In this document: positions 34,687 to 44,098 of the stretch, piece by piece | Position numbering within the stretch: position 1 is the stretch's first letter | Layout of the letters: each line of letters opens with the position of its first letter | DNA from: Dehalococcoidia bacterium | Lineage (GTDB): Bacteria; Chloroflexota; Dehalococcoidia; DSTF01; JALHUB01 | NCBI GenBank assembly: GCA_030018455.1 | Contig: JASEFU010000001.1 | Span: 187,545-251,544, forward strand | Direction of reading: 5' to 3' | Length of the DNA stretch: 64,000 bases | Position numbers and translations under genes: made by a program | The notes under the pieces: generated by a model | What the model saw: the letters and a program-made list of their open reading frames with translations, nothing else | What the model was told of the DNA's origin: nothing | Database searches by the model: none

Positions 34687-35487
34687 TTACCGATTCTTCG
34701 GTGTCAATCCCAGTATACTGATCAGGCTCGCCCTGAGCCTTCCTTCGTCCAGACGGTGGAGCATACGGCCGTCGGACGCGAGGCAGATCTGTCCCGTCTC
34801 TTCCGAGACGACCACGGAAATGGCGTCCGTCCGCTCGGTGATCCCGAGCGCCGCGCGATGCCGGGTGCCCATTTGCCCGTGGCGCGCGTCCTCCGCCAGG
34901 GGGAGTGTGCAGGCGGCGGCGATGACGCGGTTTTCGCGCAGGATCACGGCGCCGTCATGAAGGGGAGAGTTGGGATAGAAAATGCCCTCGAGGAGCTCCG
35001 CTGAAGGAGCCGCATCAACGCGGACGCCGGTATCAATGTAGTCCTGAAGACCCGTCTCGCGCTCGAGGACCAACAGAGCGCCGTGTCGCCGTTCGGCGAG
35101 ATTGCCGGCGGCCTGGGTAAGGGCGTCGATAACCGCCTCGTAGCTGGGCCGGCCTATCCAGGCGCGCCTGCCTGCACGGCCGAGCCGCTCCAGGGCGCGT
35201 CGCAGCTCGGGCTGAAAGACGATGGGGACAGCGATTGCCAGCCCGACGAGCGAGTTGCGGAGCAGGAAGTTGAGAACACGCAGATCGAGGGCGCGCCCGA
35301 TGACAAAGGCGCCAATGAGAACGATCGCACTGCCGCGGAGGACAGCCATCGCGGTGGTGCCGCGCAGCAGCAGGAGCACCCAGAAGATGAACGCGGCTAT
35401 CAGGAGGATGTCGATGACGCTCCTCGCGTCGAGCCGTCCCAGGTTTTCCCCGATTGAGTCAAGCAGTTCTTCCAAACGGAGCCTCAC
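34687..35487 (-). CDS. cdaA: Diadenylate cyclase (c-di-AMP synthase)
   Basis: The 266-residue membrane enzyme joins two ATP into c-di-AMP, a regulator of potassium, osmolyte and cell-wall balance. Three N-terminal helices (about 25-92) precede the DAC domain, which has GALLVLER, the catalytic DGA at 178-180 (SPLHDGAVIL) and RHR at 209-211 (GTRHRAALG). GTG 35487 overlaps the argF stop (GTGA). Confidence 0.93.
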   Translation of the reverse strand: MRLRLEELLDSIGENLGRLDARSVIDILLIAAFIFWVLLLLRGTTAMAVLRGSAIVLIGAFVIGRALDLRVLNFLLRNSLVGLAIAVPIVFQPELRRALERLGRAGRRAWIGRPSYEAVIDALTQAAGNLAERRHGALLVLERETGLQDYIDTGVRVDAAPSAELLEGIFYPNSPLHDGAVILRENRVIAAACTLPLAEDARHGQMGTRHRAALGITERTDAISVVVSEETGQICLASDGRMLHRLDEGRLRASLISILGLTPKNR

Positions 35488-36437
35488 TCAGAAGCTTTGT
35501 CTGTTCCAGCAACCGGCCCGTATTCGTCGGCGAGCAGAAGCGCGAGAAGCGCCCGCTGCGCATGGAGGCGGTTTTCCGCCTGATGAAACACAACGGACTG
35601 CTCTCCCTCGATGACCTCGTCCACTATTTCTTCGCCGCGATGGGCGGGCAGGTCGTGCATCACTATCGCCTCGGCGGGCGCGTGCGCCAGGAGTTCCCGG
35701 TTGACCTGATAGTCCGCGAACGCCTGCATTCGCGCCTGATAGCTGTCCTCTTGCCCCATGCTGATCCATACGTCCGTGTAGACGACGTCAGCCTTGCGCA
35801 CGGCCTCCGATGGGCGCCGCACTATCTCGACGCTCGCTCCGTTGCGGCCGGCCCAGCGCTGGGCCTGTCGCAAAACATGCTCCGGCAGCTCGTAGCCCTC
35901 GGGCGAGGCCATGATGAAATTCATTCCCATCATCGCCGATGCCTGGGCAAGGGACGATGCCACGTTGTTGCCGTCGCCGATGAAGGCGAGGGTGAGGCCT
36001 CTGAAGTCGCCCTTGCTTTCGTAGATCGTCAGCAGGTCGGCGAGGGCCTGACAGGGATGCTCCTCATCCGAGAGGGCGTTGATCACCGGCACGCTAGCAT
36101 ACGTGGCGAGGTCGACGATGGTCTGTTGCGTGTAGGTACGGGCGGCGATGGCGTCAACGTAGCGGCTGAGCACTCGCGCCACGTCTGCCACCGGCTCCCG
36201 TGTGCCAAGCCCGACCTCGCTTTGCCCGAGGTAGACGGTCTGCCCGCCCAGTTGCTGCATGGCGACGTTGAAGCTGACGTGGGTGCGCAGCGAGGCCTTT
36301 TCGAAGAGGAGGGCCAGCGTCTGCCCGGCAAGCAGCTGGCGATAGCCGCGCTGCTTCATGTAAATCGCCGTATCGATGACGCGTTTCACTTCCTCCGGCG
36401 TGAGGTCGGCTATCGAGATGAGGTCTCTTCCTCGCAC
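35484..36437 (-). CDS. argF: Ornithine carbamoyltransferase
   Basis: The protein of about 317 residues carbamoylates ornithine to citrulline in arginine synthesis. The carbamoyl-phosphate motif is present as FEKASLRTHVSF, slightly changed from the usual S-x-R-T-R-x-S-F, with His where the second Arg normally lies. HPCQALADLLTI and MHDLPAHRG (the HCLP-type loop with Asp in place of Cys) are also seen. These changes could mean a related transcarbamylase, but overall it fits OTC. The start is GTG 36437 with AAAGGG upstream. It is the first gene of the operon. Confidence 0.82.
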   Translation of the reverse strand: MRGRDLISIADLTPEEVKRVIDTAIYMKQRGYRQLLAGQTLALLFEKASLRTHVSFNVAMQQLGGQTVYLGQSEVGLGTREPVADVARVLSRYVDAIAARTYTQQTIVDLATYASVPVINALSDEEHPCQALADLLTIYESKGDFRGLTLAFIGDGNNVASSLAQASAMMGMNFIMASPEGYELPEHVLRQAQRWAGRNGASVEIVRRPSEAVRKADVVYTDVWISMGQEDSYQARMQAFADYQVNRELLAHAPAEAIVMHDLPAHRGEEIVDEVIEGEQSVVFHQAENRLHAQRALLALLLADEYGPVAGTDKASE

Positions 36438-36465
36438 GGGCAAACCCTTTCGACAAGTCGAAAAA

Positions 36466-36471
36466 AGTATA
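36466..36471 (-). promoter_or_regulatory. Extended -10 TGC-TATACT for the argF operon
   Basis: On the minus strand TATGC-TATACT-TTTTTT lies 28 bases before GTG 36437. No good -35 is present. The sequence around it is nearly the same as at the nuo promoter. Confidence 0.6.
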
Positions 36472-36503
36472 GCATAGCGATCTTTGACGATGTATCCTTC
36501 CAC

Positions 36504-36861
36504 GTTCAGATGCTATCGAGGGCAGGGTCCGGGCGCAACGTGAGGCGCGAGGCGCAGAGCAGCCGTGGTGCGCGGTGGCGCCGCGCCCGCGAAGCGGGCA
36601 GGCTGTCGCCCAGGGCGACAGCCTTGAGCGCCTTCGGCGCTCGCGGCGCCACCACGCACGACGCCTGCATTCCCCTCACCACACCACCCCCGCTACCGGC
36701 CGGAAGCCCGCGCGTCCCTTCCGCCGAAACCACCGCAGTCACCGACCCGCAGCGACCGCCCTTGACAACAAGGCCGGCAGATACTAGCCTCGCCCTTGAT
36801 CCCGCTCTCGTCGTCTTTGCCTCCTGCTGGCGCTCGAGAGCGCCCTGGGAACGGAAATCCC
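36504..36861. other. Intergenic region between argF and comEA
   Basis: About 360 bases separate divergent genes. Apart from the cloverleaf element (36568-36659) there is only unstructured GC-rich sequence and the comEA Shine-Dalgarno (ACGGAAA). No clear promoter for comEA was recognised and no small gene is convincing. Confidence 0.5.
36568..36659. repeat. Cloverleaf inverted-repeat element (long outer stem, three inner hairpins)
   Basis: An 18-base arm at 36568-36585 pairs with 36642-36659 at 17 of 18 positions. Enclosed without gaps are three hairpins: CCCGC-GAA-GCGGG (36586-36598), an 11-base perfect stem with CAG loop (36600-36624), and GAGCGCC-TTC-GGCGCTC (36626-36642). All 92 bases can be paired into a four-way junction. 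It could be a structured RNA, a mobile palindromic repeat or a DNA cruciform. No T tract follows, so a simple terminator is unlikely. Confidence 0.75.
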
Positions 36862-37422
36862 GTGAACGTCTGGCTCGACCGTAACCGCGGGCTTCTAATC
36901 ATCGCGTTTGCCGCCCTCCTCGCGCTCGCCCTCGTCCTGCTTCTGTCGCGCTACCGACACGACCCGCCGCCCCTCGAACTGCGCCTCGACCAGATCGTCG
37001 ACGGCGAGATCGTCGTGCACGTCGCGGGCGCCGTCCGGCACCCCGGCATCTACTCGCTCGCGGCCGACGCCCGCGTCGCCGACGCCCTTGAGGCCGCCGG
37101 CGGCCCTGCCGAGGACGCCGACCTTCTCACCCTGAACCTCGCGAAACGCCTCCACGACGAGGAACAACTCATCGTTCCTGCCATCGGAGCGACGGACGGA
37201 CTTCCCGCTACCAACGCCGATGCCGGAAAGATTGACATCAACTCCGCCGATGCCCGGCTTCTCGACACCCTCCCCGGCATCGGCGAGGTCTACTCCCAGC
37301 GCATCGTCGATTCGCGCGAGGCCAACGGCCCCTTCCAGACGGTCGACGACCTCATAACGCGCGAACTCATCCCGCGCTCCACCTACGACAAGATCAAAGA
37401 CCTGGTGACCGTCGGGCCGTGA
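36862..37422 (+). CDS. comEA: Competence protein ComEA (SLBB plus helix-hairpin-helix)
   Basis: The 186-residue protein binds incoming DNA at the outer face of the membrane. It has one transmembrane helix (about 10-30), an SLBB-type domain (HVAGAVRHPGIYSLAADARV, about 55-110) and a C-terminal tandem helix-hairpin-helix (INSADARLLDTLPGIGEVYS, about 128-180). GTG 36862 was chosen because the membrane segment starts soon after. The stop overlaps the comEC start (GTGA). Confidence 0.92.
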   Translation: MNVWLDRNRGLLIIAFAALLALALVLLLSRYRHDPPPLELRLDQIVDGEIVVHVAGAVRHPGIYSLAADARVADALEAAGGPAEDADLLTLNLAKRLHDEEQLIVPAIGATDGLPATNADAGKIDINSADARLLDTLPGIGEVYSQRIVDSREANGPFQTVDDLITRELIPRSTYDKIKDLVTVGP

Positions 37423-39851
37423 CCCTTGCCTACCTCGCTGCCGCCTGGGCCCTGGGAATCGTCGTCGCCGCACTGGGACGGGAGCCGCCGTGGCCCGCCG
37501 TCGCCGCTGGCGTCCTCCTCGCCGTCCTGCCCCTCTTGCGACGAAAGGCGTCGCTTGCCCTCCTTGCGCTTGCCTGCGTCGCTTCCTTCTCCGGCGGCGT
37601 CCTTCGCTATCAGACAGACGAGCCACCTGAGCAGCCCGGCGGCATCGCCCTCTTCAACGACACCCGCGCAAACGTCACCTTCCGCGCCGTCGTCACCGAC
37701 GAACCGGACGAGCGTGAGCGGTCGCTGCGTGTCCGCCTCGAAACGAAAGAGGTGCTCGAAAACGGCGAATGGCGCCCCACCGAAGGCGGCGTCCTCATGC
37801 GACAGGGCCTCTTCCCGCGTTACCGCTACGGCGACCTCATCGAGGTCAGGGGCGCGCTGGAAACGCCCCCCGAGCTCGATTTCGGCTACCGCGATTACCT
37901 CGCCCGGCAAGGCATCGTCTCCGTCATCGACTTCCCCCAGACCGATCTCCTGCGGTCGGGAGAGGGCAACGTTTTCATGTCGAGCGTACACTCTTTGCGC
38001 CGCAGTCTCTCTTCGGCGCTCGCGAAGGCGCTCCCCGAGCCTCAGGCTGCCCTGGCGCAGGGCATCCTCCTCGGCGAACGCTCCGTCCTCCCCCAGAACC
38101 TCACTGATGCCCTCAACGCCACCAGTACCTCACACATCATCGCCCTCTCCGGCTACAACGTCACCGTCATCTCCGCCCTCGTCATCGGCGCCTTCGCCTG
38201 GCTCATCGGACGCTACAGGGCTGCGCTGCTCGCGCTCGCGGTCATCGCCGGCTACGTTGTGCTCACGGGAGCCTCGCCCAGCCTTGTGCGCGCGGCGATA
38301 ATGGGCGGACTCTACCTTCTGGCGAACATCACCGGACGTCAGAGCAGCGGCGTCATCTCTCTTCTCTTCGCCGCCGCACTCATGACGGGCCTCGATCCCT
38401 CCGTCGTCCACGACGTCTCGTTCCAGCTCAGCTTCGCTGCCGCTGCCGGCCTGATCACCCTTGGGCCGCTCCTCTACCGGCAAACGGCCGATTTTCTGGT
38501 GCGGCTCGGGGCGATGCCGACGCACCCGTCGGGCCTTTCGGGCATGCTCGTCGAGACCGCCGCCGTCACCGCCGCCGCCATCGCCGCCACCCTGCCGCTG
38601 ATCGCCCTGCACTTCCACCGCGTATCCTTGATAGCGCTTCCCGCCAACCTGCTTGTTGTCCCTGTATTTCCCCTCATCCTGCTCTCGTCGACTGCTGTCG
38701 CGCTTGTCGCCCTTCTTTCCGGCGCCGTAGCCGACATCCTGGCCTGGCCCGCGTGGGCAGTCCTTAAGTACATGACGGAGGTGGTGCGCCTGCTCGCCGG
38801 CCTCCCGTTTGCCTCTATCGAATGGAAGGGCTTCACCGCCGTCCACGCCGCGGCAGCTTATTCGTTGCTCTTCGCCGCCGCGCTCTCCTTCAGCCGCTAC
38901 AGGCCGTCACCGCAACTGCTCGAACCGCTCGCGGCGTTCTTCGCGCGCCTCTCCGATGCCGTAAACCGGCCCCTCCGGCGCCTGCCCGCCGTCTGGGTTA
39001 TCGCCGGCCTCGCTGTCGCCAACGTCCTCGTCTGGGCCGCGCTCATCTTGCAACCCGCGCCGCGCCTCGAGATCACAATCTTCGACGTCGGCCAGGGCGA
39101 CGCCATCCTCATACGCACACCGGCCGGTCACAATCTACTCATCGACGGCGGCCCCAGCGGACGTCTGCTTACGGAGGCGCTGGGCGACGAGCTTCCCTTC
39201 TGGGACCGCGAGCTCGACATGGTCGTCCTCACGCATCCCGACAGCGACCACCTCACCGGCCTCGTGAGCGCCCTTGAGCGCTACGATGTCGAGCAGGTGC
39301 TGACCGGCGCTCAGCAGTCGGACAGCGACGCCTTCGAGGCCTGGCGAGAGGCGCTCGACGAAGAGGGCGCGCCTGTCCATGTCGCGGCCGCCGGGCACTG
39401 GATCGACCTGGGCGATGGCGCCCGTCTCGAGGTGCTTGGCCCTCCGCCCGGCTTCTCCGGAAGCGGGCCGGAGTCCAACGACGCCTCGCTTGTCCTCAAG
39501 CTCACGTGGCGGAAGGCAAGCTTCCTCTTCACGGGCGACGCCGCAAACGCCGCCGAAAACGCTCTCATCGAAAGCGGGGCAGACCTGCGGGCCGCCGTCC
39601 TCAAGGTCTCTCACCACGGCTCCGCGTATTCCACCAGCCGCTCCTTCCTCGACGCTGTGCGCCCCGCCATCGCCGCCATTTCCGTCGGCGACGACAACAT
39701 CTTCGGCCACCCCTCAGCAGCCACGCTCGGCCGGCTGCAGGACACGCTCGTCCTTCGCACGGACGAGCAGGGGCAGATCGATTTCTCCACCGACGGCGAA
39801 CGCCTCTGGATAGCTACCGAACGCCCGCTTCCGGAGGAGGTCTTGCGTTAG
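37419..39851 (+). CDS. comEC: DNA uptake channel protein ComEC/Rec2
   Basis: The full-length 810-residue protein forms the inner-membrane channel for transforming DNA. An N-terminal DUF4131/OB region (1-190) contains [16 protein letters not shown]. The Competence membrane domain (about 200-480) has GILLGERS and [13 protein letters not shown]-terminal metallo-beta-lactamase domain (about 550-780) has [21 protein letters not shown] and KVSHHGS, likely the nuclease that degrades one strand. With comEA it indicates natural transformation ability. Confidence 0.95.
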   Translation: MTLAYLAAAWALGIVVAALGREPPWPAVAAGVLLAVLPLLRRKASLALLALACVASFSGGVLRYQTDEPPEQPGGIALFNDTRANVTFRAVVTDEPDERERSLRVRLETKEVLENGEWRPTEGGVLMRQGLFPRYRYGDLIEVRGALETPPELDFGYRDYLARQGIVSVIDFPQTDLLRSGEGNVFMSSVHSLRRSLSSALAKALPEPQAALAQGILLGERSVLPQNLTDALNATSTSHIIALSGYNVTVISALVIGAFAWLIGRYRAALLALAVIAGYVVLTGASPSLVRAAIMGGLYLLANITGRQSSGVISLLFAAALMTGLDPSVVHDVSFQLSFAAAAGLITLGPLLYRQTADFLVRLGAMPTHPSGLSGMLVETAAVTAAAIAATLPLIALHFHRVSLIALPANLLVVPVFPLILLSSTAVALVALLSGAVADILAWPAWAVLKYMTEVVRLLAGLPFASIEWKGFTAVHAAAAYSLLFAAALSFSRYRPSPQLLEPLAAFFARLSDAVNRPLRRLPAVWVIAGLAVANVLVWAALILQPAPRLEITIFDVGQGDAILIRTPAGHNLLIDGGPSGRLLTEALGDELPFWDRELDMVVLTHPDSDHLTGLVSALERYDVEQVLTGAQQSDSDAFEAWREALDEEGAPVHVAAAGHWIDLGDGARLEVLGPPPGFSGSGPESNDASLVLKLTWRKASFLFTGDAANAAENALIESGADLRAAVLKVSHHGSAYSTSRSFLDAVRPAIAAISVGDDNIFGHPSAATLGRLQDTLVLRTDEQGQIDFSTDGERLWIATERPLPEEVLR

Positions 39852-39885
39852 CCAGCGTTCGCTTTCCAAGCTCACTCGCCGATGC

Positions 39886-39891
39886 TATACT
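39886..39891 (+). promoter_or_regulatory. Extended -10 TGC-TATACT for rph
   Basis: GATGC-TATACT-TCC precedes TTG 39922 by 30 bases. It is the same extended -10 as at nuo and argF. Confidence 0.6.
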
Positions 39892-39921
39892 TCCTGCATA
39901 TTGCGTCAGCAAGGAGCTGCC

Positions 39922-40650
39922 TTGACCCGCCTCGACGGCCGCCGCCCCGACGAACTTCGCGTAGTCCGCATTACTCCCGGCTTCCTCGAATATGCGGAGG
40001 GCTCCGCCCTCATCGAAATGGGCGGCACGACCGTCCTCTGTACCGCCACTTCCGGCGAGCGCGTTCCCCCGTTCCTTCGGGGTGCCGGCAGCGGATGGGT
40101 CACCGCTGAATACGGCATGCTCCCGCGCTCTACCCCCACGCGCACTCCGCGTGAGGCGATGGCGGGGCGCCCCAGCGGCCGCACCCAGGAGATACAGCGC
40201 CTCATCGGCCGCGCCCTGCGCGCCGTCACCGACCTCGACCTCTTGGGCGAGCAATCGTTCATCGTTGATTGCGACGTCATTCGCGCCGACGGCGGCACAC
40301 GCACGGCGGCCATAACCGGGGCATACGTTGCTCTCAAGCAGGCTTTCCAGAGGCAGGTCGATTCCGGCGCGCTGCCAGCGATGCCGCTCAAGGATGCCAT
40401 CGCCGCCGTCAGTCTCGGCATCGTCGACGGCGTGCCCCTGCTCGACCTCACCTACGAAGAAGACTCCCGCGCAGAGGTCGACTTCAACGTGGCCATGACG
40501 GGTTCCGGGGAGTTTGTTGAGGTGCAGGCCTCAGGGGAATCGGCCTCGTTCTCGAAGGCGGCGATGGAGGAGTTGCTCGCCCTCGCCGCGAAGGGCATCC
40601 GCGAGCTCCTCAACGCGCAGAGAGCAGCGCTCCAACAGCCCCTGACCTAG
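39922..40650 (+). CDS. rph: Ribonuclease PH
   Basis: The 242-residue phosphorolytic 3'-5' exonuclease trims tRNA 3' ends. It starts [12 protein letters not shown], the family N-terminus, which fixes TTG 39922 with AAGGAGC upstream as the start. Other motifs are [35 protein letters not shown] (phosphate site) and the DFNVAMT strand. Length is normal. It is transcribed from its own promoter after comEC. Confidence 0.95.
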   Translation: MTRLDGRRPDELRVVRITPGFLEYAEGSALIEMGGTTVLCTATSGERVPPFLRGAGSGWVTAEYGMLPRSTPTRTPREAMAGRPSGRTQEIQRLIGRALRAVTDLDLLGEQSFIVDCDVIRADGGTRTAAITGAYVALKQAFQRQVDSGALPAMPLKDAIAAVSLGIVDGVPLLDLTYEEDSRAEVDFNVAMTGSGEFVEVQASGESASFSKAAMEELLALAAKGIRELLNAQRAALQQPLT

Positions 40651-40759
40651 CAGCGCCTTGTCGCGCCCCCGCATCCACCACAACCGGGGGCCCGTATTCT
40701 ACTCTCGCCCTGCCTCTATGCGTAACCTTCCATATGTTGCGCGCCCATTGTCCCGCCGC

Positions 40760-41080
40760 CTATGCATACTCGCCCAGCCACGTCCCGCCGAGCACGTGCA
40801 CGTGCCCATGGAACTGGCTCTGCATCGCGTCCCGCCCAAAGTTCGACAGCAAACGGAAGCCGCCGGGGCAGTGCTGCTTGCCCATCATCACCGCTACCTC
40901 GCCTACCCTTCCGAGGTCTTGCCACAACTCTTCCTGGCTCATGTGCCGCCTCGGAACAACCAGCAACATCACCGGCACCCACCGGAGCACGTTCCGGAAC
41001 ACTACGACATCATCGTCCTCGTAGATGATCTCCCCCGCAGCCCTCTTCTCGATGATGTCGCAAAACGCGCAGTAGACCAT
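40760..41080 (-). CDS. HIT-family nucleotide-binding protein
   Basis: The 106-residue protein ends with the histidine triad QFHGHVHVLGG that names the family, and starts with CAFCDIIEK, where two Cys and later His residues often bind zinc. HIT proteins hydrolyse adenosine 5'-phosphoramidates or dinucleoside polyphosphates. ATG 41080 was preferred to a TTG four codons earlier because GGAG precedes it. A TAGAAT -10-like box at 41119-41124 lies upstream. Confidence 0.9.
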   Translation of the reverse strand: MVYCAFCDIIEKRAAGEIIYEDDDVVVFRNVLRWVPVMLLVVPRRHMSQEELWQDLGRVGEVAVMMGKQHCPGGFRLLSNFGRDAMQSQFHGHVHVLGGTWLGEYA

Positions 41081-41185
41081 CAACCGCTCCAACGCTATGC
41101 TAGGTGAAAACCGGCGCTATTCTAAGGACGAGCCTCCTTGCCGGTCAAACCCAGGCGCTGCCCAGACGCGTCGAGGAGTCCCAGC

Positions 41186-42466
41186 TTGACCGACGTCCGG
41201 CCCTTTCGTGGCCTTCGCTTTAACCACCACCTCGTGTCCCAGCTCGCCGACGTGCTGTGCCCGCCGTTCGACGTGATCTCGCCGCAGGAGCAGCGCCTGC
41301 TCTACGAGCGCAGCCCGTTCAACGCCGTCCGCCTCGAACTCGGCGAAACGTCCCCTTCCGACTCCCCTTCCGACAACCGCTACACCCGCGCCGCCGCCAC
41401 CCTCAGCGACTGGCTCTCCCGAGGCGTGCTGCTGCAGGAGCCTTCTCCTGCCTTCTACCTCTACGAGCAGGACTTCGAGCACGAGGGCCACCCCCTAACT
41501 CGGCGCGCCCTCTTCGCCCGCGTCCGCCTCCATCAGTGGAGCGAGGGGAAGGTCCTCCCCCACGAACGCACGCTCGGCGGCCCCAAGGAAGACCGGCTGC
41601 GGCTGTTGCGCGCCGCCCGCGTGAACGTAAGCCCCATCCTTGCTCTTCACCGCGATTCCGCCCGCCTGCGGGAGGTCTTCGGCGCCCTCGAACGGCCGAC
41701 GATCGAGACAGAGGACGCGGCCGGCCAGCGACACCATCTCCACGTGCGGCAGGACGCGTCCGCCATCGGATTGATCACGGAGGCTTTCCGGGATGCGAGC
41801 GTCTACGTCATCGACGGCCACCACCGCTATGAGACGGCCCTCGCTTATCGTGAGGAGCGGCGCGAGCAGTCATCGCGCTGGAGCGGCGACGAGCCCGAGA
41901 ACTTCGTCCTCATGGCCGTCGTCGCCCTCGACGACCCCGGCCTCGTCGTGCTGCCGTCGCACCGCCTCCTGCGCACACCGCCACCACCGCGCTTCCTTGA
42001 CCGTTTGGCAGAAACGTTCCGGCTACGTGACGTCGGCGACTGGGACGAAATGCGCGCCGCGCTTGCGAAAACGGATCGGGAGGAGATCTCTTTCGGCGTC
42101 GCAACGGCCGAACGCCGCGTCATCGCCGTCATCGACACCAACAGCGCCGCGCGGCTCATGCCGTCGGAGACGCCCCGCCTGTGGCGCTCGCTCGATGCCG
42201 CCGTCCTTCGCGAGCTGGTGCTCAAACGGTTGCTGGGCATTGACGAGGAGCGGGCGGCATCGGAGCAGTCGGTGGAGTTCACGCATAACGGCGCAGAGGC
42301 GCTGCGCCTCGTGGAATCAGGAGGGTACGGGCTTGCCTTCCTTCTCAGCGCCGTGCCACCGGAGAAGGTGATCGAGATCGCTGACGCCGGCGAGCGGATG
42401 CCCCAGAAGACGACCTACTTCTACCCCAAGATACCGGCCGGCTTGGTCCTGAACCCGCTCTTCTAG
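41186..42466 (+). CDS. DUF1015 family protein
   Basis: The 426-residue protein has the DUF1015 opening VRPFRGLRF, then VLCPPFDVIS, RARL/HERTLGGPKEDRL and the most conserved block VYVIDGHHRYETALAYR (about 208-225), with a C-terminal TYFYPKIPAGLVLNPL. The biochemical role of the family is not established. In many bacteria and archaea it lies beside serA, as here where the two converge, so a link with serine metabolism has often been supposed. TTG 41186 follows GAGGAG. Confidence 0.88.
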   Translation: MTDVRPFRGLRFNHHLVSQLADVLCPPFDVISPQEQRLLYERSPFNAVRLELGETSPSDSPSDNRYTRAAATLSDWLSRGVLLQEPSPAFYLYEQDFEHEGHPLTRRALFARVRLHQWSEGKVLPHERTLGGPKEDRLRLLRAARVNVSPILALHRDSARLREVFGALERPTIETEDAAGQRHHLHVRQDASAIGLITEAFRDASVYVIDGHHRYETALAYREERREQSSRWSGDEPENFVLMAVVALDDPGLVVLPSHRLLRTPPPPRFLDRLAETFRLRDVGDWDEMRAALAKTDREEISFGVATAERRVIAVIDTNSAARLMPSETPRLWRSLDAAVLRELVLKRLLGIDEERAASEQSVEFTHNGAEALRLVESGGYGLAFLLSAVPPEKVIEIADAGERMPQKTTYFYPKIPAGLVLNPLF

Positions 42467-42486
42467 CAGGTCGATTGCGCGGCCGG

Positions 42487-44064
42487 CTAGATTCTCGCCT
42501 GGCGCACCGCAAAGATGTCCGGCACGCCCGATATCTCCTGAAGCACGTCGTCGCTCGCAGCCTGATCGAGCCCGAGCACCATCAGCGCCCGCCCCAGCTT
42601 GTTGGCCGACACGCGCATGGAGTTGATGTTGATCTTGTGCTGACCCAGGATCATGCCGATCGCGCCGATCATTCCCGGCCTGTCGACGTTCTCGCAGATC
42701 AGCAGGTGGCCGTCGCCGGGGGACACGTCGACCCAGAACTCGTTTATCTGCACGATGTGCGGTCCGTCGTGCCCCATCGTGCCGCCCACAAGCGTCTCGC
42801 CCGCGCTAGTCCTCGCCTGCACCCGCAGCAGGTTCGTGTAAATCCCTTCGTACGAGCCCTTTCGCTCGTTGATCCTGAGGCCGCGGTGCTCGGCGATCAT
42901 GTTCGCGTTGACTATTGTTACGTTCTCTTCGCTTATCGGCTCCAGCAGGCCCTTGATGACGGCGGCCTTGAGCGGCGTGACGTCGTGGTCGGCGATGTCG
43001 CCCAGGTACTCGACGTCCAGGCCGGCGAGCTGCCCCTCGCTCAGTTGCGTTGCCAGGGAAGCCACCTTGACGGCAACCTCGACATACGGGCCGATGATCG
43101 CCATCGTCTCCGGCGGCACGAGCGGAGCGTTGACCGCGTGCGTCGGCGACTCGCCGCTGAAGATAGCGAGTATCTGGCGCGCCACGTCCAGCGCCACGCG
43201 CTCCTGCGCTTCCGCCGTCGACGCGCCGAGATGCGGCGTGACGATTATGCGATCGCTCTTGAGCAGTATGTTGTCTTCAGCAGGCTCCTTGCTGAACACG
43301 TCTACAGCCGCGCCCGCTATCCAGCCTTCTTCGACCGCCTGGAACAGCGCCTGCTCGTCGACGATGCCGCCGCGCGCCGCGTTGATCAGCCGCGCCCGCG
43401 GCTTCATCATGCGCAGCTCCTTTTCGCCGATCATCCCTTTCGTCTGGGGCGTGAGACCTGTGTGTATCGATACGTAATCGGATTCGCGGAGGAGCTGCTC
43501 CAGCGGCACCATCTCTACCTTCAGCACCTGCGCCATCTCCTCGGAGACAAACGGGTCGCAGGCGATGACGCGCATCTCCAGTCCGCGGGCGCGCCGGGCC
43601 ACCTCCGACCCGATCTGCCCGAGGCCGATGACGCCCAGCGTTTTCCCTCGCACCTCCACGCCCATGAAGCTGCGCCGGTCCCACTTGCCCGCTTTCAGGG
43701 TGGCGTTTGCCTGCGGGATGTGGCGCGACAAAGCCAGCATCAGCGCGATGGCATGTTCGGCGGCCGAGATGCTATTGCCCAACGGCGCGTTCACCACAAT
43801 GATCCCGCGTCGTGTGGCCGCATCGAGGTCGATGTTGTCGACTCCGGCGCCCGCCCGTCCGATCACCTGCAGCCGCTTTCCCGCCTCGATGACGTCGGCG
43901 GTGACCTTCGTCTCGCTGCGCACGATCAGGGCATCGTACTCGCCGATAACGCCGATCAGCTCGTCGGGCGGTATCCCCAGCTTGACATCGACTTCGACAT
44001 GCGGCGTCAGGGCGTCGATGCCGTCCTGCGCTATTGGATCTGTGACCAGGACTTTGCGCTTCAC
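42487..44064 (-). CDS. serA: D-3-phosphoglycerate dehydrogenase
   Basis: The 525-residue enzyme oxidises 3-phosphoglycerate in the first step of serine synthesis. It has the catalytic domain, an NAD-binding domain with VIGLGQIGSEVARRA (near 145), the Arg-Glu-His triad (LINAARGG, DVFSKEPAED, TPHLGAST), an allosteric substrate-binding domain and a C-terminal ACT domain (from about 450) for serine feedback. GTG 44064 follows AGGAGA. The aminotransferase gene is 34 bases upstream in the same operon. Confidence 0.95.
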   Translation of the reverse strand: MKRKVLVTDPIAQDGIDALTPHVEVDVKLGIPPDELIGVIGEYDALIVRSETKVTADVIEAGKRLQVIGRAGAGVDNIDLDAATRRGIIVVNAPLGNSISAAEHAIALMLALSRHIPQANATLKAGKWDRRSFMGVEVRGKTLGVIGLGQIGSEVARRARGLEMRVIACDPFVSEEMAQVLKVEMVPLEQLLRESDYVSIHTGLTPQTKGMIGEKELRMMKPRARLINAARGGIVDEQALFQAVEEGWIAGAAVDVFSKEPAEDNILLKSDRIIVTPHLGASTAEAQERVALDVARQILAIFSGESPTHAVNAPLVPPETMAIIGPYVEVAVKVASLATQLSEGQLAGLDVEYLGDIADHDVTPLKAAVIKGLLEPISEENVTIVNANMIAEHRGLRINERKGSYEGIYTNLLRVQARTSAGETLVGGTMGHDGPHIVQINEFWVDVSPGDGHLLICENVDRPGMIGAIGMILGQHKININSMRVSANKLGRALMVLGLDQAASDDVLQEISGVPDIFAVRQARI

Positions 44065-44098
44065 TGCCGGTCTCCTCAAATTGCTGGCGGTCTTCGCC

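Noticed and set aside
36568-36659. Cloverleaf element as a tRNA or a terminator
   Set aside because: Arm sizes and loops (3-base loops only) do not fit a tRNA, there is no TTCGA, and no T tract follows the stem.
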